DNA of 64,000 nt from JAIXUI01 sp943373175. GTDB lineage: Bacteria; Bacteroidota; Bacteroidia; UBA7662; JAIXUI01. The notes beneath the pieces were generated by a model. That model saw only the letters and a program-made list of their open reading frames with translations. It made no database searches and was not told where the DNA came from. Each line of letters opens with the position of its first letter. Position 1 is the stretch's first letter. This document shows positions 23,673-32,915 of the stretch, piece after piece. The DNA lies in assembly GCA_943373175.1 (NCBI GenBank), contig CALSBM010000001.1, forward strand, positions 1 to 64,000, read 5' to 3'. The position numbers and the translations under genes were made by a program.

Positions 23673-23782
23673 AATGGGGTTATTTTAATACTTCTCCGTA
23701 AACTTATTGGGGTAGTTATAAAAAACTACAGAGTGCCTATTTTATTTATTCTATAAATGGGGAGTGGATACTTATCAAATCA

Positions 23783-24166
23783 CAATATGGGTGATTAAGC
23801 CAATAATACGTGCTATCTAACCAATAATACAAACGTTCAAGTCAATAATATATGCTATCTAACTAATAATACGAACGTTCAACTCAATAATACGTGTTAT
23901 CTAACCGATAATACGAACGTTCAAGCCAATAATACGTGCTATCTAACCAATAATACGAACGTTCAAGCCAATAATATGGGTGATCAAGTCAATAATACAT
24001 GCTATCTAACCAATAATACGAACGTTCAGCTCAATAATATGGGTGATCAAGCCAATAATACGTGCTATCTAACCAATAATACGAATGTTCAACTCAATAA
24101 TATGGGTGATCAAGCCAATAATACGTGTTATCTAACCAGTAATACGAACGTTCAAGCCAATAATTA
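23783..24166. repeat. AT-rich 21-bp minisatellite downstream of polA
   Basis: About eighteen 21-bp units share CAATAATA at their start and differ in the second half: TGGGTGATCAAGC, CGTGCTATCTAAC or CGAACGTTCAAGC. The three variants alternate, giving a partial 42- and 63-bp higher order. A frame at 23,976-24,167 reads MGDQANNTCYLTNNTNVQ repeatedly, but the first unit contains an in-frame TAA and no plausible start or export signal exists. It sits between the cassettes and the 3' end of polA. Confidence 0.82.
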
Positions 24167-24282
24167 GAAAACTGTTTTATCTGCGATGTTTCCTTTTTTT
24201 CCTGATAGAGATCAGTTTGCTACATTAGATTTTCAAAGTTAGCTGCTTTTCTAACTTACCAAATCCCTGAAAATTCCCTTCC

Positions 24283-27060
24283 TTAATGCGCCTCCAGCCA
24301 ATTACTTCCAACTCCGGCTTCCGCATTTAACGGTACAGTAGTAGGCATGGCGTGTGCCATTTCCCAGGTGACCAACTCCTTCATTTTATCCACTTCTGTT
24401 TCCATAACTTCAAACACCAATTCGTCATGAACTTGCATAATCATTCGGCTTTTCAAGCCTTCTGCTTTCATCCGTTTCCAAATGTTAATCATGGCGACTT
24501 TAATCAGGTCAGCAGCCGAGCCTTGGATGGGTGCATTAATGGCGTTACGCTCGGCATAACCACGTACTGTTGCGTTCGCCGAATTGATGTCACGGATGTA
24601 TCGCCTTCTACCCATCAACGTCTCAACAAACCCTTGTTCCTTAGCCTTGGCTATCGTCTCTTCCATGTACGCTTTAATTCGTGGATAGGTCGCAAAATAG
24701 TTGTTGATTAATTCATTGGCCTCCGCACGTGGGATGCCTAATCGTTGCGATAAGCCAAATCCGGAAATCCCGTAGATAATACCAAAGTTGACCGTCTTGG
24801 CATTCCGCCGCAACTCTGCTGTCACTTCCCCTGGGTTGACATGATACACCCGGGCTGCTGTAGCCGTGTGAATATCCATGCCCTGTTTGAATGCTTCCCG
24901 CATAGCCGGGTCGCCACTGATTTCGGCTATCAGACGCAACTCTATCTGGCTATAATCCGCAGAAAGCAATACAGAACCTTCCATGCCTGAAACAAACGCC
25001 TTACGAACTTCTCGACCTTGATCAGTCTTCACCGGGATGTTTTGCAAATTCGGATTCTGACTGCTCAAACGCCCTGTTGCTGCAACTGCCTGATGATAAT
25101 TGGTATGTACACGACCTGTTTTCGGGTTAATCATTCCGGGTAATGCGTCCACATAGGTGGACTTTAGCTTCTGAACCCCTCGGTATTCCAGTACTTGCTG
25201 TGCTATCGGATGTTGAACTGCCAAGGCGCTCAACACTTCTTCATCGGTTTTGTACTGCCCGGTTTTCGTCTTCTTTGCCTTCGGATCCAACTTCAACAAT
25301 TCAAACAAAACCTCCCCCAATTGTTTGGGCGAACCAATGTTGAACGTTGTTCCCGCCAAGCGGTAGATGGCCTGTTCAAGTTCCAGCGATTGCTTTTCTA
25401 ACACCAGAGAAAACTCTGCCAACGCCTGAGTGTCAATAGCCACTCCGGTTAGTTCAATATCCGAAAGCACCCGAACCAATGGCATTTCAACTTGCTTGAA
25501 TAGCGCATCAACCCCGTTTTGAGGCAATAGAGGCGCAAAATGCTGATACAACTGCCAAGTAATGTCGGCATCTTCTCCGGCATATTGCGCTACAAGTTCC
25601 GGCGCTACATCCGCCATGCTGCCCTGGTCTTTTCCTTTTTTCCCGATTAGCTCGGTAATGGAAATGGGCGAATACCCTAAATAAGTTTCGGATAGAAAAT
25701 CCATACCATGGCGCAAATCCGGTTCTAACAGGTAATGCGCTATCATCGTGTCGAAAAGAGACCCTTTCACTTCAACACCTTGACAGGCCAGCACCTGCAA
25801 ATCGAACTTAATGTTTTGGCCGACTTTGAGGATATTTTCAGATTCCAACACTGGCCTAAGCAATTCCAGCACTTCTCCGAGTGGAAGTTCATTGCCCGGA
25901 ATGCTTACATACCACGCCTTTCCCTTTTCGAAGCAAAAAGACAAACCAACCAAAGCACAAGTATGTGGATCGAGGCTACTGGTTTCAGTATCGAAACAAA
26001 AGGTTGGCTGTTGAAGCAGTAAATCCACAAGCTGTTTTATCGCTGATTGGGATTGAACTAACAGGTATGTCGCGTTAGTGTCCTTCCAAGTAAGCAATGT
26101 TGCGGGCAAAGGCACTACTTCGTTGTCAACAGCAGGAGTAACCACTTCTGTAACCTGACCAAAAAGATCGGTTTGCACAGACGCCGTCTCTCCCAGAATT
26201 CGTCTCGACAAGGTTCTGAACTCAAGCTCCATAAGTAGCGGTTTCATGAGAACAGCATCGGGTTGCTCCAGTACCAATTGTGCTTCATCCACTTCCACGG
26301 GCACTGCGGTATCTATGGTAGCCAATTGTTTAGATAGCAGCCCCTGAGCTGCAAAGGCTTCTACATTTTCCTTCTGTTTTCCCTTCAACTCATGCGAATT
26401 CGCGATGATGCCTTCCACACTGCCATACTTAGCAATGAGCGCCTTCGCTGTTTTCTCTCCGATGCCAGGAATGCCGGGAATATTGTCAGAAGCATCTCCC
26501 CAAAGTCCGAGGATGTCGATAACCTGGTCTGGGCGTTCAATCTCCCACTTCGACAAAATTTCAGGAACGCCGAGAATTTCAATGCCATTTCCCATTCGAG
26601 CAGGCTTGTAAATAAATACTCGCTCGCGAACTAACTGCCCGAAATCCTTATCGGGAGTCATCATGAACACCGTGTAGCCTTTGTCTGCATACTTCCAGGC
26701 AAGCGTCCCTATGATGTCGTCCGCTTCATAACCCTCCATCATCAGCAAGGGAATGCGCCAAGCTTCAATCAACCTGATGATATACGGAATGGCCGAGCGC
26801 AAACTTTCTGGCATTTCCTCCCGATGGCCTTTATACGCCTCAAAAACCTCATGGCGTTTCGTAGGCTTGTCGGTATCAAAAACCACTGCCAGGTGGGTTG
26901 GCTTTTCCCGTTGCAATAAATCCAGTAAGGTGCTGGCAAAACCAAAAACAGCAGAAGTGTCAAGTCCGGTGGAGGTAACCCTGGGATTGTTGCTGAAGGC
27001 AAAGTAGGCGCGATACATGAGTGCCATGCCATCCAGCAAAAAAAGCTTGCGGTCGTTCAT
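24283..27060 (-). CDS. polA: DNA polymerase I
   Basis: The start is taken at MNDRKLFLLDGMALMYRAYF (27,060); an upstream ATG at 27,114 would add 18 unlikely residues. The roughly 925-residue protein has three domains. The 5'-nuclease domain comes first (LLDGMALMYRAYFAF; VFDTDKPTKRHE). The 3'-5' exonuclease domain retains the DxE motif (FCFDTETSSL), so proofreading is likely. The polymerase domain has LLSADYSQIELRLIAEISGD, RRNAKTVNFGIIYGISG and MQVHDELVFEV. It fills gaps in repair and replaces RNA primers. Its codon use and GC are higher than the cassette genes to its left, so it marks the edge of the stable chromosome. Confidence 0.97.
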   Translation of the reverse strand: MNDRKLFLLDGMALMYRAYFAFSNNPRVTSTGLDTSAVFGFASTLLDLLQREKPTHLAVVFDTDKPTKRHEVFEAYKGHREEMPESLRSAIPYIIRLIEAWRIPLLMMEGYEADDIIGTLAWKYADKGYTVFMMTPDKDFGQLVRERVFIYKPARMGNGIEILGVPEILSKWEIERPDQVIDILGLWGDASDNIPGIPGIGEKTAKALIAKYGSVEGIIANSHELKGKQKENVEAFAAQGLLSKQLATIDTAVPVEVDEAQLVLEQPDAVLMKPLLMELEFRTLSRRILGETASVQTDLFGQVTEVVTPAVDNEVVPLPATLLTWKDTNATYLLVQSQSAIKQLVDLLLQQPTFCFDTETSSLDPHTCALVGLSFCFEKGKAWYVSIPGNELPLGEVLELLRPVLESENILKVGQNIKFDLQVLACQGVEVKGSLFDTMIAHYLLEPDLRHGMDFLSETYLGYSPISITELIGKKGKDQGSMADVAPELVAQYAGEDADITWQLYQHFAPLLPQNGVDALFKQVEMPLVRVLSDIELTGVAIDTQALAEFSLVLEKQSLELEQAIYRLAGTTFNIGSPKQLGEVLFELLKLDPKAKKTKTGQYKTDEEVLSALAVQHPIAQQVLEYRGVQKLKSTYVDALPGMINPKTGRVHTNYHQAVAATGRLSSQNPNLQNIPVKTDQGREVRKAFVSGMEGSVLLSADYSQIELRLIAEISGDPAMREAFKQGMDIHTATAARVYHVNPGEVTAELRRNAKTVNFGIIYGISGFGLSQRLGIPRAEANELINNYFATYPRIKAYMEETIAKAKEQGFVETLMGRRRYIRDINSANATVRGYAERNAINAPIQGSAADLIKVAMINIWKRMKAEGLKSRMIMQVHDELVFEVMETEVDKMKELVTWEMAHAMPTTVPLNAEAGVGSNWLEAH

Positions 27061-27283
27061 GCTGCAATATCTGAATTCGCTCTCATGGCTGACCTCAGAT
27101 TCTTTTTTCACCAACGAGAAATGCCGCTATTTTTCTGATATTCCAAGATTAAACTCAGGTGCTATAAGAGCTTTACTTCGTGAAATCCTTACGGAAAAGT
27201 TTGTTTAGCATTGATTTTTCAACCTCATTTTGACCACTTAGTACGCAGATTTTATAATGCTCTGCTTGAAGTAGAAACAAAAA
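27061..27283. other. Intergenic upstream of polA
   Basis: This contains the presumed polA promoter on the - strand; no clear core elements were identified. Confidence 0.35.
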
Positions 27284-27301
27284 AACCGCCCAAAGGCGGT
27301 T
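27284..27301 (-). terminator. Intrinsic terminator of the polysaccharide locus
   Basis: AACCGCC (27,284-27,290) and GGCGGTT (27,295-27,301) form a stem. On the - strand it is followed by seven or more T residues, so it ends transcripts arriving from the KAS III-like gene and insulates polA. Confidence 0.82.
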
Positions 27302-27488
27302 AAAAAGTACGTTTACAGCAAAAGGTCAATAAAGGTCAACCCCTATTATGGACAATTTTCTCAAAAACAACCTGTCGGTTATTTGATATGGGGTATAATT
27401 GTAAAGTCAAACCCCGGGACTACTTCTACTGACCGATTTACTTTACTGATTTTACGGGGGAGACACATTCAATAGGATTCAAATCCTT

Positions 27489-27579
27489 CAACGGAATTGC
27501 GCGAAGCTCCCACCAGGGAGGGGGCTCCAAAAGAGGTTACGCTGTGAAAGCAGCAATGTGGTGCTTCGCGCTTCCGTTG
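27489..27579. repeat. Long inverted repeat after the last polysaccharide gene
   Basis: CAACGGAATTGCGCGAAGC (27,489-27,507) is complementary to GCTTCGCGCTTCCGTTG (27,563-27,579) apart from a two-base bulge. The loop of about 55 bp contains CACCAGGGAGGGGGCTCC. It lies 13-103 bp after the KAS III-like stop. It may stabilise the transcript's 3' end or be a worn recombination site. Confidence 0.65.
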
Positions 27580-27591
27580 TTAAAAAGCGCT

Positions 27592-28554
27592 TTACCTTCC
27601 GTCAACTATCCTTACAGGAAGCACTAAAGTGCCTGATAGATTAGCTAGTATCCCACCCCATTGCAACCCTATTCCGAACCCTGCAAGTATCGCTTTGTCG
27701 GGAAGTTTTACTTTTTGAGCATGCGTACTCAGCAGCAATGGAATGGAGGCCGGACCCGTATTTCCATATCCATCTGCTTCGAAAGGAATCTGTTCTTGAT
27801 TTAGGCCGAGTTTTTTTGCGATATATTGAAGAATAAACGCATTCGCTTGGTGAAGGGCAAAAAGAGGGATGCTTTTCAATTCTCTTCCTTCAAAATCGCA
27901 AAGCTCTTGAAGCAATTCCGGCACTCGATGGATGCTGAATTGAAAGACTTCCATGCCTTCCATCCTGAGCTTTCCGTCTTCACCGGAACACAAAGCAGGT
28001 TCACCACTTCCATCGTGGTGCAAGGCAAACGTTAGCTCTTGATTTCCGGCCTCTAAAAGTGTGGCGGTGCCGGCGTCTCCAAACAACATCGCAAGGCTTT
28101 GATCGCCGGGGTGGATAAGCCTTGAATTAGCCTCGCCTGCCAGCACCAGCACTTTTTGCGCTGCACCCGACTGAATAAGCAACGAGGCCTGAAAAAGCCC
28201 TTGAATGTACCCTGCGCAACCAGAGGCTAAATCAAAGACTACGGCCTGTGTTTTTAAGTTTAATTGATTAGCCAGTCTTGCGGCACCATAAGGCATGTTC
28301 CGCTCAGGACTTTGGCTGACCCAGACTAAGGCATCAACGCTTTCTCCGGTAAGGTTAACTGCATCGAGTACATCTCGAGCTGCCGATAAGCTTAGCGACT
28401 CTGACGACTGTTGTTCACCCACTACCCGAACTGAATGAATGCCTGTGGCTCTGGTTATGCGGGCAGTCTCTGGAGTTTCAGCAAAAATCAATTGCCGGAA
28501 GGGCACACTCGCGCCAATCGCTCGAATGCTGATGCCGGGAATTTTTACAATCAT
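27592..28554 (-). CDS. 3-oxoacyl-ACP synthase III-like enzyme
   Basis: The 320-residue thiolase-fold protein has the KAS III triad: Cys113 in LASGCAGYIQG, His235 in LFALHQANAF, and Asn265 in GYGNTGPASIPLL. KAS III enzymes condense an acyl-CoA with malonyl-ACP, and some relatives transfer acyl groups onto amino sugars or alcohols. Its start overlaps the acyl carrier protein gene by 4 bp, so the pair works together. Placement at the end of a polysaccharide locus suggests acyl decoration of a sugar or a lipid carrier rather than bulk fatty acid synthesis. Confidence 0.88.
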   Translation of the reverse strand: MIVKIPGISIRAIGASVPFRQLIFAETPETARITRATGIHSVRVVGEQQSSESLSLSAARDVLDAVNLTGESVDALVWVSQSPERNMPYGAARLANQLNLKTQAVVFDLASGCAGYIQGLFQASLLIQSGAAQKVLVLAGEANSRLIHPGDQSLAMLFGDAGTATLLEAGNQELTFALHHDGSGEPALCSGEDGKLRMEGMEVFQFSIHRVPELLQELCDFEGRELKSIPLFALHQANAFILQYIAKKLGLNQEQIPFEADGYGNTGPASIPLLLSTHAQKVKLPDKAILAGFGIGLQWGGILANLSGTLVLPVRIVDGR

Positions 28555-28769
28555 ACGCTAACAAGCGAGTAGAGATCAGCAACTGTCTTCGCTGCTTTTA
28601 CCTCTGAAGCCTTTAGTTTTCGTTGATAGTCACGGTCAGCCATAGCTACAAAGACAAGCATCGACATAGAATCCCAAAGCGGAATTTCAGCCAATAACCG
28701 ATCTTCACTTAAATAATCGACATCTTCATTAACAATGTCTGAGAGTTTCAAGATAAAGTTTTCCATCAT
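28551..28769 (-). CDS. Acyl carrier protein
   Basis: The 72-residue acidic protein has the phosphopantetheine attachment Ser34 in PLWDSMSMLVFV (DSM in place of the usual DSL). It overlaps KAS III-like by 4 bp on one side and the acetyltransferase by 4 bp on the other. It is a dedicated carrier for the locus and is distinct from housekeeping AcpP, which is more acidic and carries the DSL motif. Confidence 0.88.
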   Translation of the reverse strand: MMENFILKLSDIVNEDVDYLSEDRLLAEIPLWDSMSMLVFVAMADRDYQRKLKASEVKAAKTVADLYSLVSV

Positions 28770-29398
28770 TCAACTTTCAAGGCGGGTACACCAAGCCACA
28801 TCTCATCATCCCGCATAGAACTCATCAACACAGAGCCCGCAGCAAGCACATTGTTACTTCCAATGGTTCGACTTTGCAATACTGTTGAATTAACTCCAAA
28901 AAGGTTATGATTGCCAATAGTTACATGGCCTGATATACAAACTGTAGGATTAAACACATTGTAATCGCCAATTACAACATCATGTCCAATAGTGATTTTG
29001 GTATTAAACACGTTGAAATTCCCGATAAAAATACCTGTAGTGAAGGAGCAGTGAGAGGCAATCAGATTTCCAACTCCAATCTGCCAATTTAATTCACTAT
29101 GCACCACCGTTGGATGAATCAAATTAGGAAAAAACCTTCCGGGATTTATTTGAGCAATTACTTTTCCTCTAGCCGCTGGAGTTCCAATACCAACAGCAAT
29201 GGCAACGGCCTCAGATAAAGAACGAAGTGCCTCTATGGGCCCCAAATAAGGAATATTAAACGACGTTGGGTCTTCTTTAACTTGATCATCTAAAAAGCCG
29301 ACAATCTTCCATTGAGGTTGAACAACATTGATTTGGTTAATCAGTAAAGCCATCTCTCGGCCTAATCCTCCAAAACCTACAATGACGATTGGTTGCAT
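28766..29398 (-). CDS. NeuD/PglD-type sugar O/N-acetyltransferase
   Basis: The 210-residue protein has an N-terminal Rossmann-like UDP-sugar domain (IVIVGFGGLGREMALLINQ) and a C-terminal left-handed beta helix of hexapeptide repeats (VIGDYNVFNPTVCISGHVTIGNHNLFG). This is the layout of PglD, which N-acetylates UDP-4-amino-sugars, and of NeuD. With the PglE-like aminotransferase and PglC-like transferase further upstream, a bacillosamine-type route is likely. The PglF dehydratase is not in the window. Confidence 0.85.
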   Translation of the reverse strand: MQPIVIVGFGGLGREMALLINQINVVQPQWKIVGFLDDQVKEDPTSFNIPYLGPIEALRSLSEAVAIAVGIGTPAARGKVIAQINPGRFFPNLIHPTVVHSELNWQIGVGNLIASHCSFTTGIFIGNFNVFNTKITIGHDVVIGDYNVFNPTVCISGHVTIGNHNLFGVNSTVLQSRTIGSNNVLAAGSVLMSSMRDDEMWLGVPALKVE

Positions 29399-29410
29399 AA
29401 TTATGCCTAA

Positions 29411-30061
29411 TTAATGGCGGTCACCCGTAGGCTCGTCAAGAAAATAGTAATAATAAAGCACGCCATTCGATTTATTCAGGCATTTCCATCCAGACTTTTC
29501 ATATAAGCCACGCGCTACTTTATTCTCTTCATATACTGAAAGCCGTGTGTAGCGGTATCCGCGATTTTTTGCCTCTTTCATAAAAGCATTCATTAGGGCC
29601 GATCCAACCCCTTTAATCCCTGTAGTTGGGTCAGCAGCGATGCCAACAAGAGAAATACCCATGCCCTCCGGTTCGTTAAACTGAACCACTGATTGTGGCT
29701 TTTTTCTTCCTAAAAGAAGCTGGATGCGCGACTTAATGTTGCGAATAAATTGTGGATGAAAAAAAATAGCCGGATGAGAGAGAATTGAAATCACACCGGT
29801 TGTTAACAACTTTTTATTAAGGTCAGCATCATAACCTAATTGTGCTCCAACTAGATAACCAACTTGGCGGTCAGAATAATATGCGCAAAAGGCCACAGCT
29901 CTGGGGTCTTCTAAGAACCACTTTAGAAACCTATAAACATACATTTTGCCTAAAGCTGCATTCATATAGCCTTTGAACGCTTTCAAATGAACCTCAACTA
30001 CCGCATGCAAGTCGGTTTCTCGAAGGGCTAATACTTCAACCATTGATTCTGTTTGAGTCAC
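29411..30061 (-). CDS. GNAT-family N-acetyltransferase
   Basis: The 216-residue protein has the acetyl-CoA binding stretch ISLVGIAADPTTGIKGVGSA and ARGLYEKSGWKCL at its end. It might acetylate an amino sugar or a transferred amino acid. It is 36 bp after the sugar transferase gene and 12 bp before the PglD-like gene. Confidence 0.8.
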   Translation of the reverse strand: MTQTESMVEVLALRETDLHAVVEVHLKAFKGYMNAALGKMYVYRFLKWFLEDPRAVAFCAYYSDRQVGYLVGAQLGYDADLNKKLLTTGVISILSHPAIFFHPQFIRNIKSRIQLLLGRKKPQSVVQFNEPEGMGISLVGIAADPTTGIKGVGSALMNAFMKEAKNRGYRYTRLSVYEENKVARGLYEKSGWKCLNKSNGVLYYYYFLDEPTGDRH

Positions 30062-30097
30062 AACTTACGATTTATTCGGAAGCAATCTGGCTTCCTA

Positions 30098-30688
30098 CTA
30101 TTTAATGATTGCACCTAATGTTGCGAAAATAATGCGTATGTCGGTGGCCAAGTTGGCCTTATTAACATACTCCAGGTTGATGCGAAGTTTCTCTGGCATT
30201 ACCTCATCGATATAGAATTGCTCGGGGTTTTCAGCTTTCTCCAGCAAATCATTTTCATTTCGATAGCGTATTGAGGCAAAATCAGATATGCCCGGGCGAA
30301 CGCTAAGCACCTTAAGCTGCTCAGCATTGTACATATTTACGTACTTCCTTACCTCAGGACGAGGCCCAACAACCGACATCTCACCCAAAAACACGTTGAT
30401 AAGTTGTGGAATCTCGTCGAGCTTATACTTTCGGATAACGTATCCAGACGAAGTAATACGTGGGTCGCGTCCGCCAACTGTAAGTAGCCCGCTCTTATCT
30501 GAACCAACTCGCATACTACGAAACTTATAAAGCCAAAAGTCTTTGCCATCTCTTCCAACACGTTGTTGCTTGTAGAAAACCGGCCCCTGCGAATCGAGCT
30601 TAATCCAGATAGCAAGGAAAACGAAAATCGGGCTTAAGACTATCAAAAATACCAGTGAAAACAACCAGTCAAAAACACGTTTCAACAT
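30098..30688 (-). CDS. Initiating sugar-phosphate transferase (PglC/WcaJ-like)
   Basis: The 196-residue protein has one N-terminal membrane hairpin (DWLFSLVFLIVLSPIFVFLA) and the catalytic core: YKQQRVGRDGKDFWLYKFRSM, then DEIPQLINVFLGEMSVVGPRPE. Such enzymes move a sugar phosphate from UDP-sugar onto undecaprenyl phosphate, starting repeat-unit assembly at the inner membrane. It is one of two in this locus (see 34,151). The short PglC-like form and neighbours PglE- and PglD-like favour a diacetamido sugar as substrate. Confidence 0.93.
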   Translation of the reverse strand: MLKRVFDWLFSLVFLIVLSPIFVFLAIWIKLDSQGPVFYKQQRVGRDGKDFWLYKFRSMRVGSDKSGLLTVGGRDPRITSSGYVIRKYKLDEIPQLINVFLGEMSVVGPRPEVRKYVNMYNAEQLKVLSVRPGISDFASIRYRNENDLLEKAENPEQFYIDEVMPEKLRINLEYVNKANLATDIRIIFATLGAIIK

Positions 30689-30690
30689 GC

Positions 30691-31911
30691 TTATTGGATT
30701 GACGCGTACGCTTCTTCAACAACAGCAGCAATGTAATTGAGTTGCTCCTCTGTAAGCTGAGGGTATATAGGTAGCGATATTTCTCTTGAAAAATTATCAT
30801 ACGCTACCGGATAATCAGCTATCATGTATCCCTGACCCTTGAAGAACGTCAGCATGGGCATCGGAATAAAATGAACATTGACAGAAACCCCTTTCTCAGA
30901 AACATACTCTATCATTTTATCTCTCTGCTCCTCTGAAATGCCTATTATTCTCAAAGCATATAAATGGAATGAGCTAGTTCGAAAATCGTCTTGCCCTGGA
31001 GGCAACTGAGCCCACGGTTTTTCGCTAAATAAGCGTGCATAAGTATCAAATACTCGACGTCGTTCCAACAACAAAAGATCGTTGTATTTACGAAGCTGGA
31101 TTAGCCCTATTGCAGCACAAACATCTGGCATGTTTACTTTAATTCCAGCATTAACAATGTCATATCTCCAACCTCCGCCCCCTGCCTGGCTCTTTGAAAA
31201 AGCATCTTTAGTTTGGCCATTTAAACCAAAAACCTTGAGGTATCGGTAAACCTCATTATTATCAAAAGGCTTAGGCAAGCAAAAGCAAATAGCACCACCT
31301 TCTGATGTAGTCACATTTTTTACAGCATGAAAAGAGAAAATTGTGATGTCAACCTGAGTACCAGTTCGCCTTCCCTTATACATTGCACCGATAGAATGTG
31401 CAGCGTCAGAAATAACCAGAATTCGCCCAAGTTTAGCCTGAAGCTCATTGCCAGCAATAAACATTTCTTTCACTTCCTCATCATTCACCAATTCCATCAT
31501 GGCATCATAATCACATGGCCAACCGGCAATATCAACAGGCATAATCGCCTTGGTTCGGGGAGTAATTGCTTTTTTAATATTGGCAACTGTGGCGTTAAAA
31601 TCAATACCAGTATCCACCATTACGGGCTTAGCCCCGGCATGATGTACCGTAAGTGCAGTAGCTGAGTAAGTATAGGCTGGGACAATAACCTCGTCGCCGA
31701 CGCCAATTCCCCACCATTTCAAAATCAAAGCAGCTCCAGATGTCCATGAATTCACACACATCGCTGCCTCTGCACCAGTATATTTCATCACTTCTTCCTC
31801 CAATGCCTTCACTCGAGGACCGGAGGTAATCCATCCTGATTTCAGGCAATCGGTAACTTCCTGAATTACATCTTCGTCGATGTATGGCGGCGAAAAGGGT
31901 ATTTTCATCAT
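30691..31911 (-). CDS. DegT/DnrJ/EryC1 aminotransferase
   Basis: The 406-residue PLP enzyme has Lys198 in FSFHAVKNVTTSEGGA and Asp169 in VISDAAHSIGAMY, the usual cofactor contacts. PLP sugar aminotransferases convert keto sugars into amino sugars. It is one of three in this locus (others at 32,912 and 34,769). It begins within 4 bp of the glycosyltransferase stop (ATGA overlap). The exact keto sugar cannot be told. Confidence 0.9.
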   Translation of the reverse strand: MMKIPFSPPYIDEDVIQEVTDCLKSGWITSGPRVKALEEEVMKYTGAEAAMCVNSWTSGAALILKWWGIGVGDEVIVPAYTYSATALTVHHAGAKPVMVDTGIDFNATVANIKKAITPRTKAIMPVDIAGWPCDYDAMMELVNDEEVKEMFIAGNELQAKLGRILVISDAAHSIGAMYKGRRTGTQVDITIFSFHAVKNVTTSEGGAICFCLPKPFDNNEVYRYLKVFGLNGQTKDAFSKSQAGGGGWRYDIVNAGIKVNMPDVCAAIGLIQLRKYNDLLLLERRRVFDTYARLFSEKPWAQLPPGQDDFRTSSFHLYALRIIGISEEQRDKMIEYVSEKGVSVNVHFIPMPMLTFFKGQGYMIADYPVAYDNFSREISLPIYPQLTEEQLNYIAAVVEEAYASIQ

Positions 31912-32915
31912 GATTGAAATTTATTTTTTGGGGTTAAGAATCCATTAAATGTTCCTCGTCCGTAAGAAAAATGAAAACGAGGAAACAAGAAAAAACACTG
32001 AAGGCCTATCAGGCGCTTCTCTTTTAAAACTATTCGGATTGATTCAAGCAATGACAGCATCAGATAGAAAACTATTCCAGAGAAATAAATCCACACCAAC
32101 CAATCTGGAAGTAATTCCTGCCAACCGATAACACCTACCAATGGCAATAAACAAACATAAACAAAGAAGAAAAAAGGAATCAAATGATGGATTCTCATAC
32201 TTTTTGGAAAATACCGAAAAGAGTATGCATTCCACTTTCCATTGGTATATGCATACTTCATGAGCCCACTTATCGTGCTTTTACCTTGATAGATAAATCC
32301 TGTTTTTCCAGTCAAAAATAAACGGTGTCCTGCATCTGTTAATCGTTGATTCATGTCATTATCCTGATTCCTGATTAAGGTCTCGTTATAACCGCCTACT
32401 TTCAACAACGCCTCACGCTTAAAAACTGCATAAGGTATTGACACCGCGTAACCTTCTTGCATAGTTCGGAATGAACTTCCTGACACCCCAAATACTGACA
32501 TACTTGTCCAGTAACATAAGCGTGCTTCGTCATTTCTAAACTGTGTTTGCTCGCGAATAACACCACTACAACCCGCTGATTCGGTGCGTATCAATTCCTC
32601 TAAACAAACTTTGAGGTAATTTTTTTCATATATAGTATGTGCTCCTAATATGGCTACATAAGTGGCGTTAGTGGCGTTTAATCCAATATTAAATGCGTAA
32701 GGTGTTTTTCTTTTTTCATTAATTAATAAATGAACATTGGAATATTTCTTTTGTATGCTTTTAACGATAGGGGCGGTTTTGTCTTCCGACCTTCCATCAA
32801 TAATATAAATGGAAAGTTCAAAACCCGTTTGGTCTTGTTGTAAAAGAGAATGTATAACCTGCTCAATAACTTTTTCTTCGTTAAGTGCTGGCATAATCAC
32901 GGCGATACTAGTCAT
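31908..32915 (-). CDS. Family 2 glycosyltransferase, ExoA-like
   Basis: The 335-residue protein has the GT-A start IAVIMPALNEEKVIEQVIHSLL, a DGRSEDKT donor-binding segment and the acceptor region YNETLIRNQDNDMNQRLTDAG. Two C-terminal membrane spans (LIPFFFFVYVCLLPLVGVIG; WIYFSGIVFYLMLSLLES) anchor it, as in ExoA-type proteins. It overlaps both neighbours by 4 bp. Confidence 0.88.
   Translation of the reverse strand: MTSIAVIMPALNEEKVIEQVIHSLLQQDQTGFELSIYIIDGRSEDKTAPIVKSIQKKYSNVHLLINEKRKTPYAFNIGLNATNATYVAILGAHTIYEKNYLKVCLEELIRTESAGCSGVIREQTQFRNDEARLCYWTSMSVFGVSGSSFRTMQEGYAVSIPYAVFKREALLKVGGYNETLIRNQDNDMNQRLTDAGHRLFLTGKTGFIYQGKSTISGLMKYAYTNGKWNAYSFRYFPKSMRIHHLIPFFFFVYVCLLPLVGVIGWQELLPDWLVWIYFSGIVFYLMLSLLESIRIVLKEKRLIGLQCFFLFPRFHFSYGRGTFNGFLTPKNKFQS

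Noticed and set aside
23783..24166. CRISPR-like alternating repeat
   Set aside because: The would-be spacers are themselves repeated, and the unit is only 21 bp.
23976..24167. Asparagine-rich 63-residue protein
   Set aside because: Frame is made wholly of repeat units, an upstream unit has an in-frame stop, and no ribosome binding site or signal is evident.
24283..27114. polA start at 27,114
   Set aside because: The extra 18 residues do not fit the family; MNDRKLFLLDG at 27,060 is the expected start.
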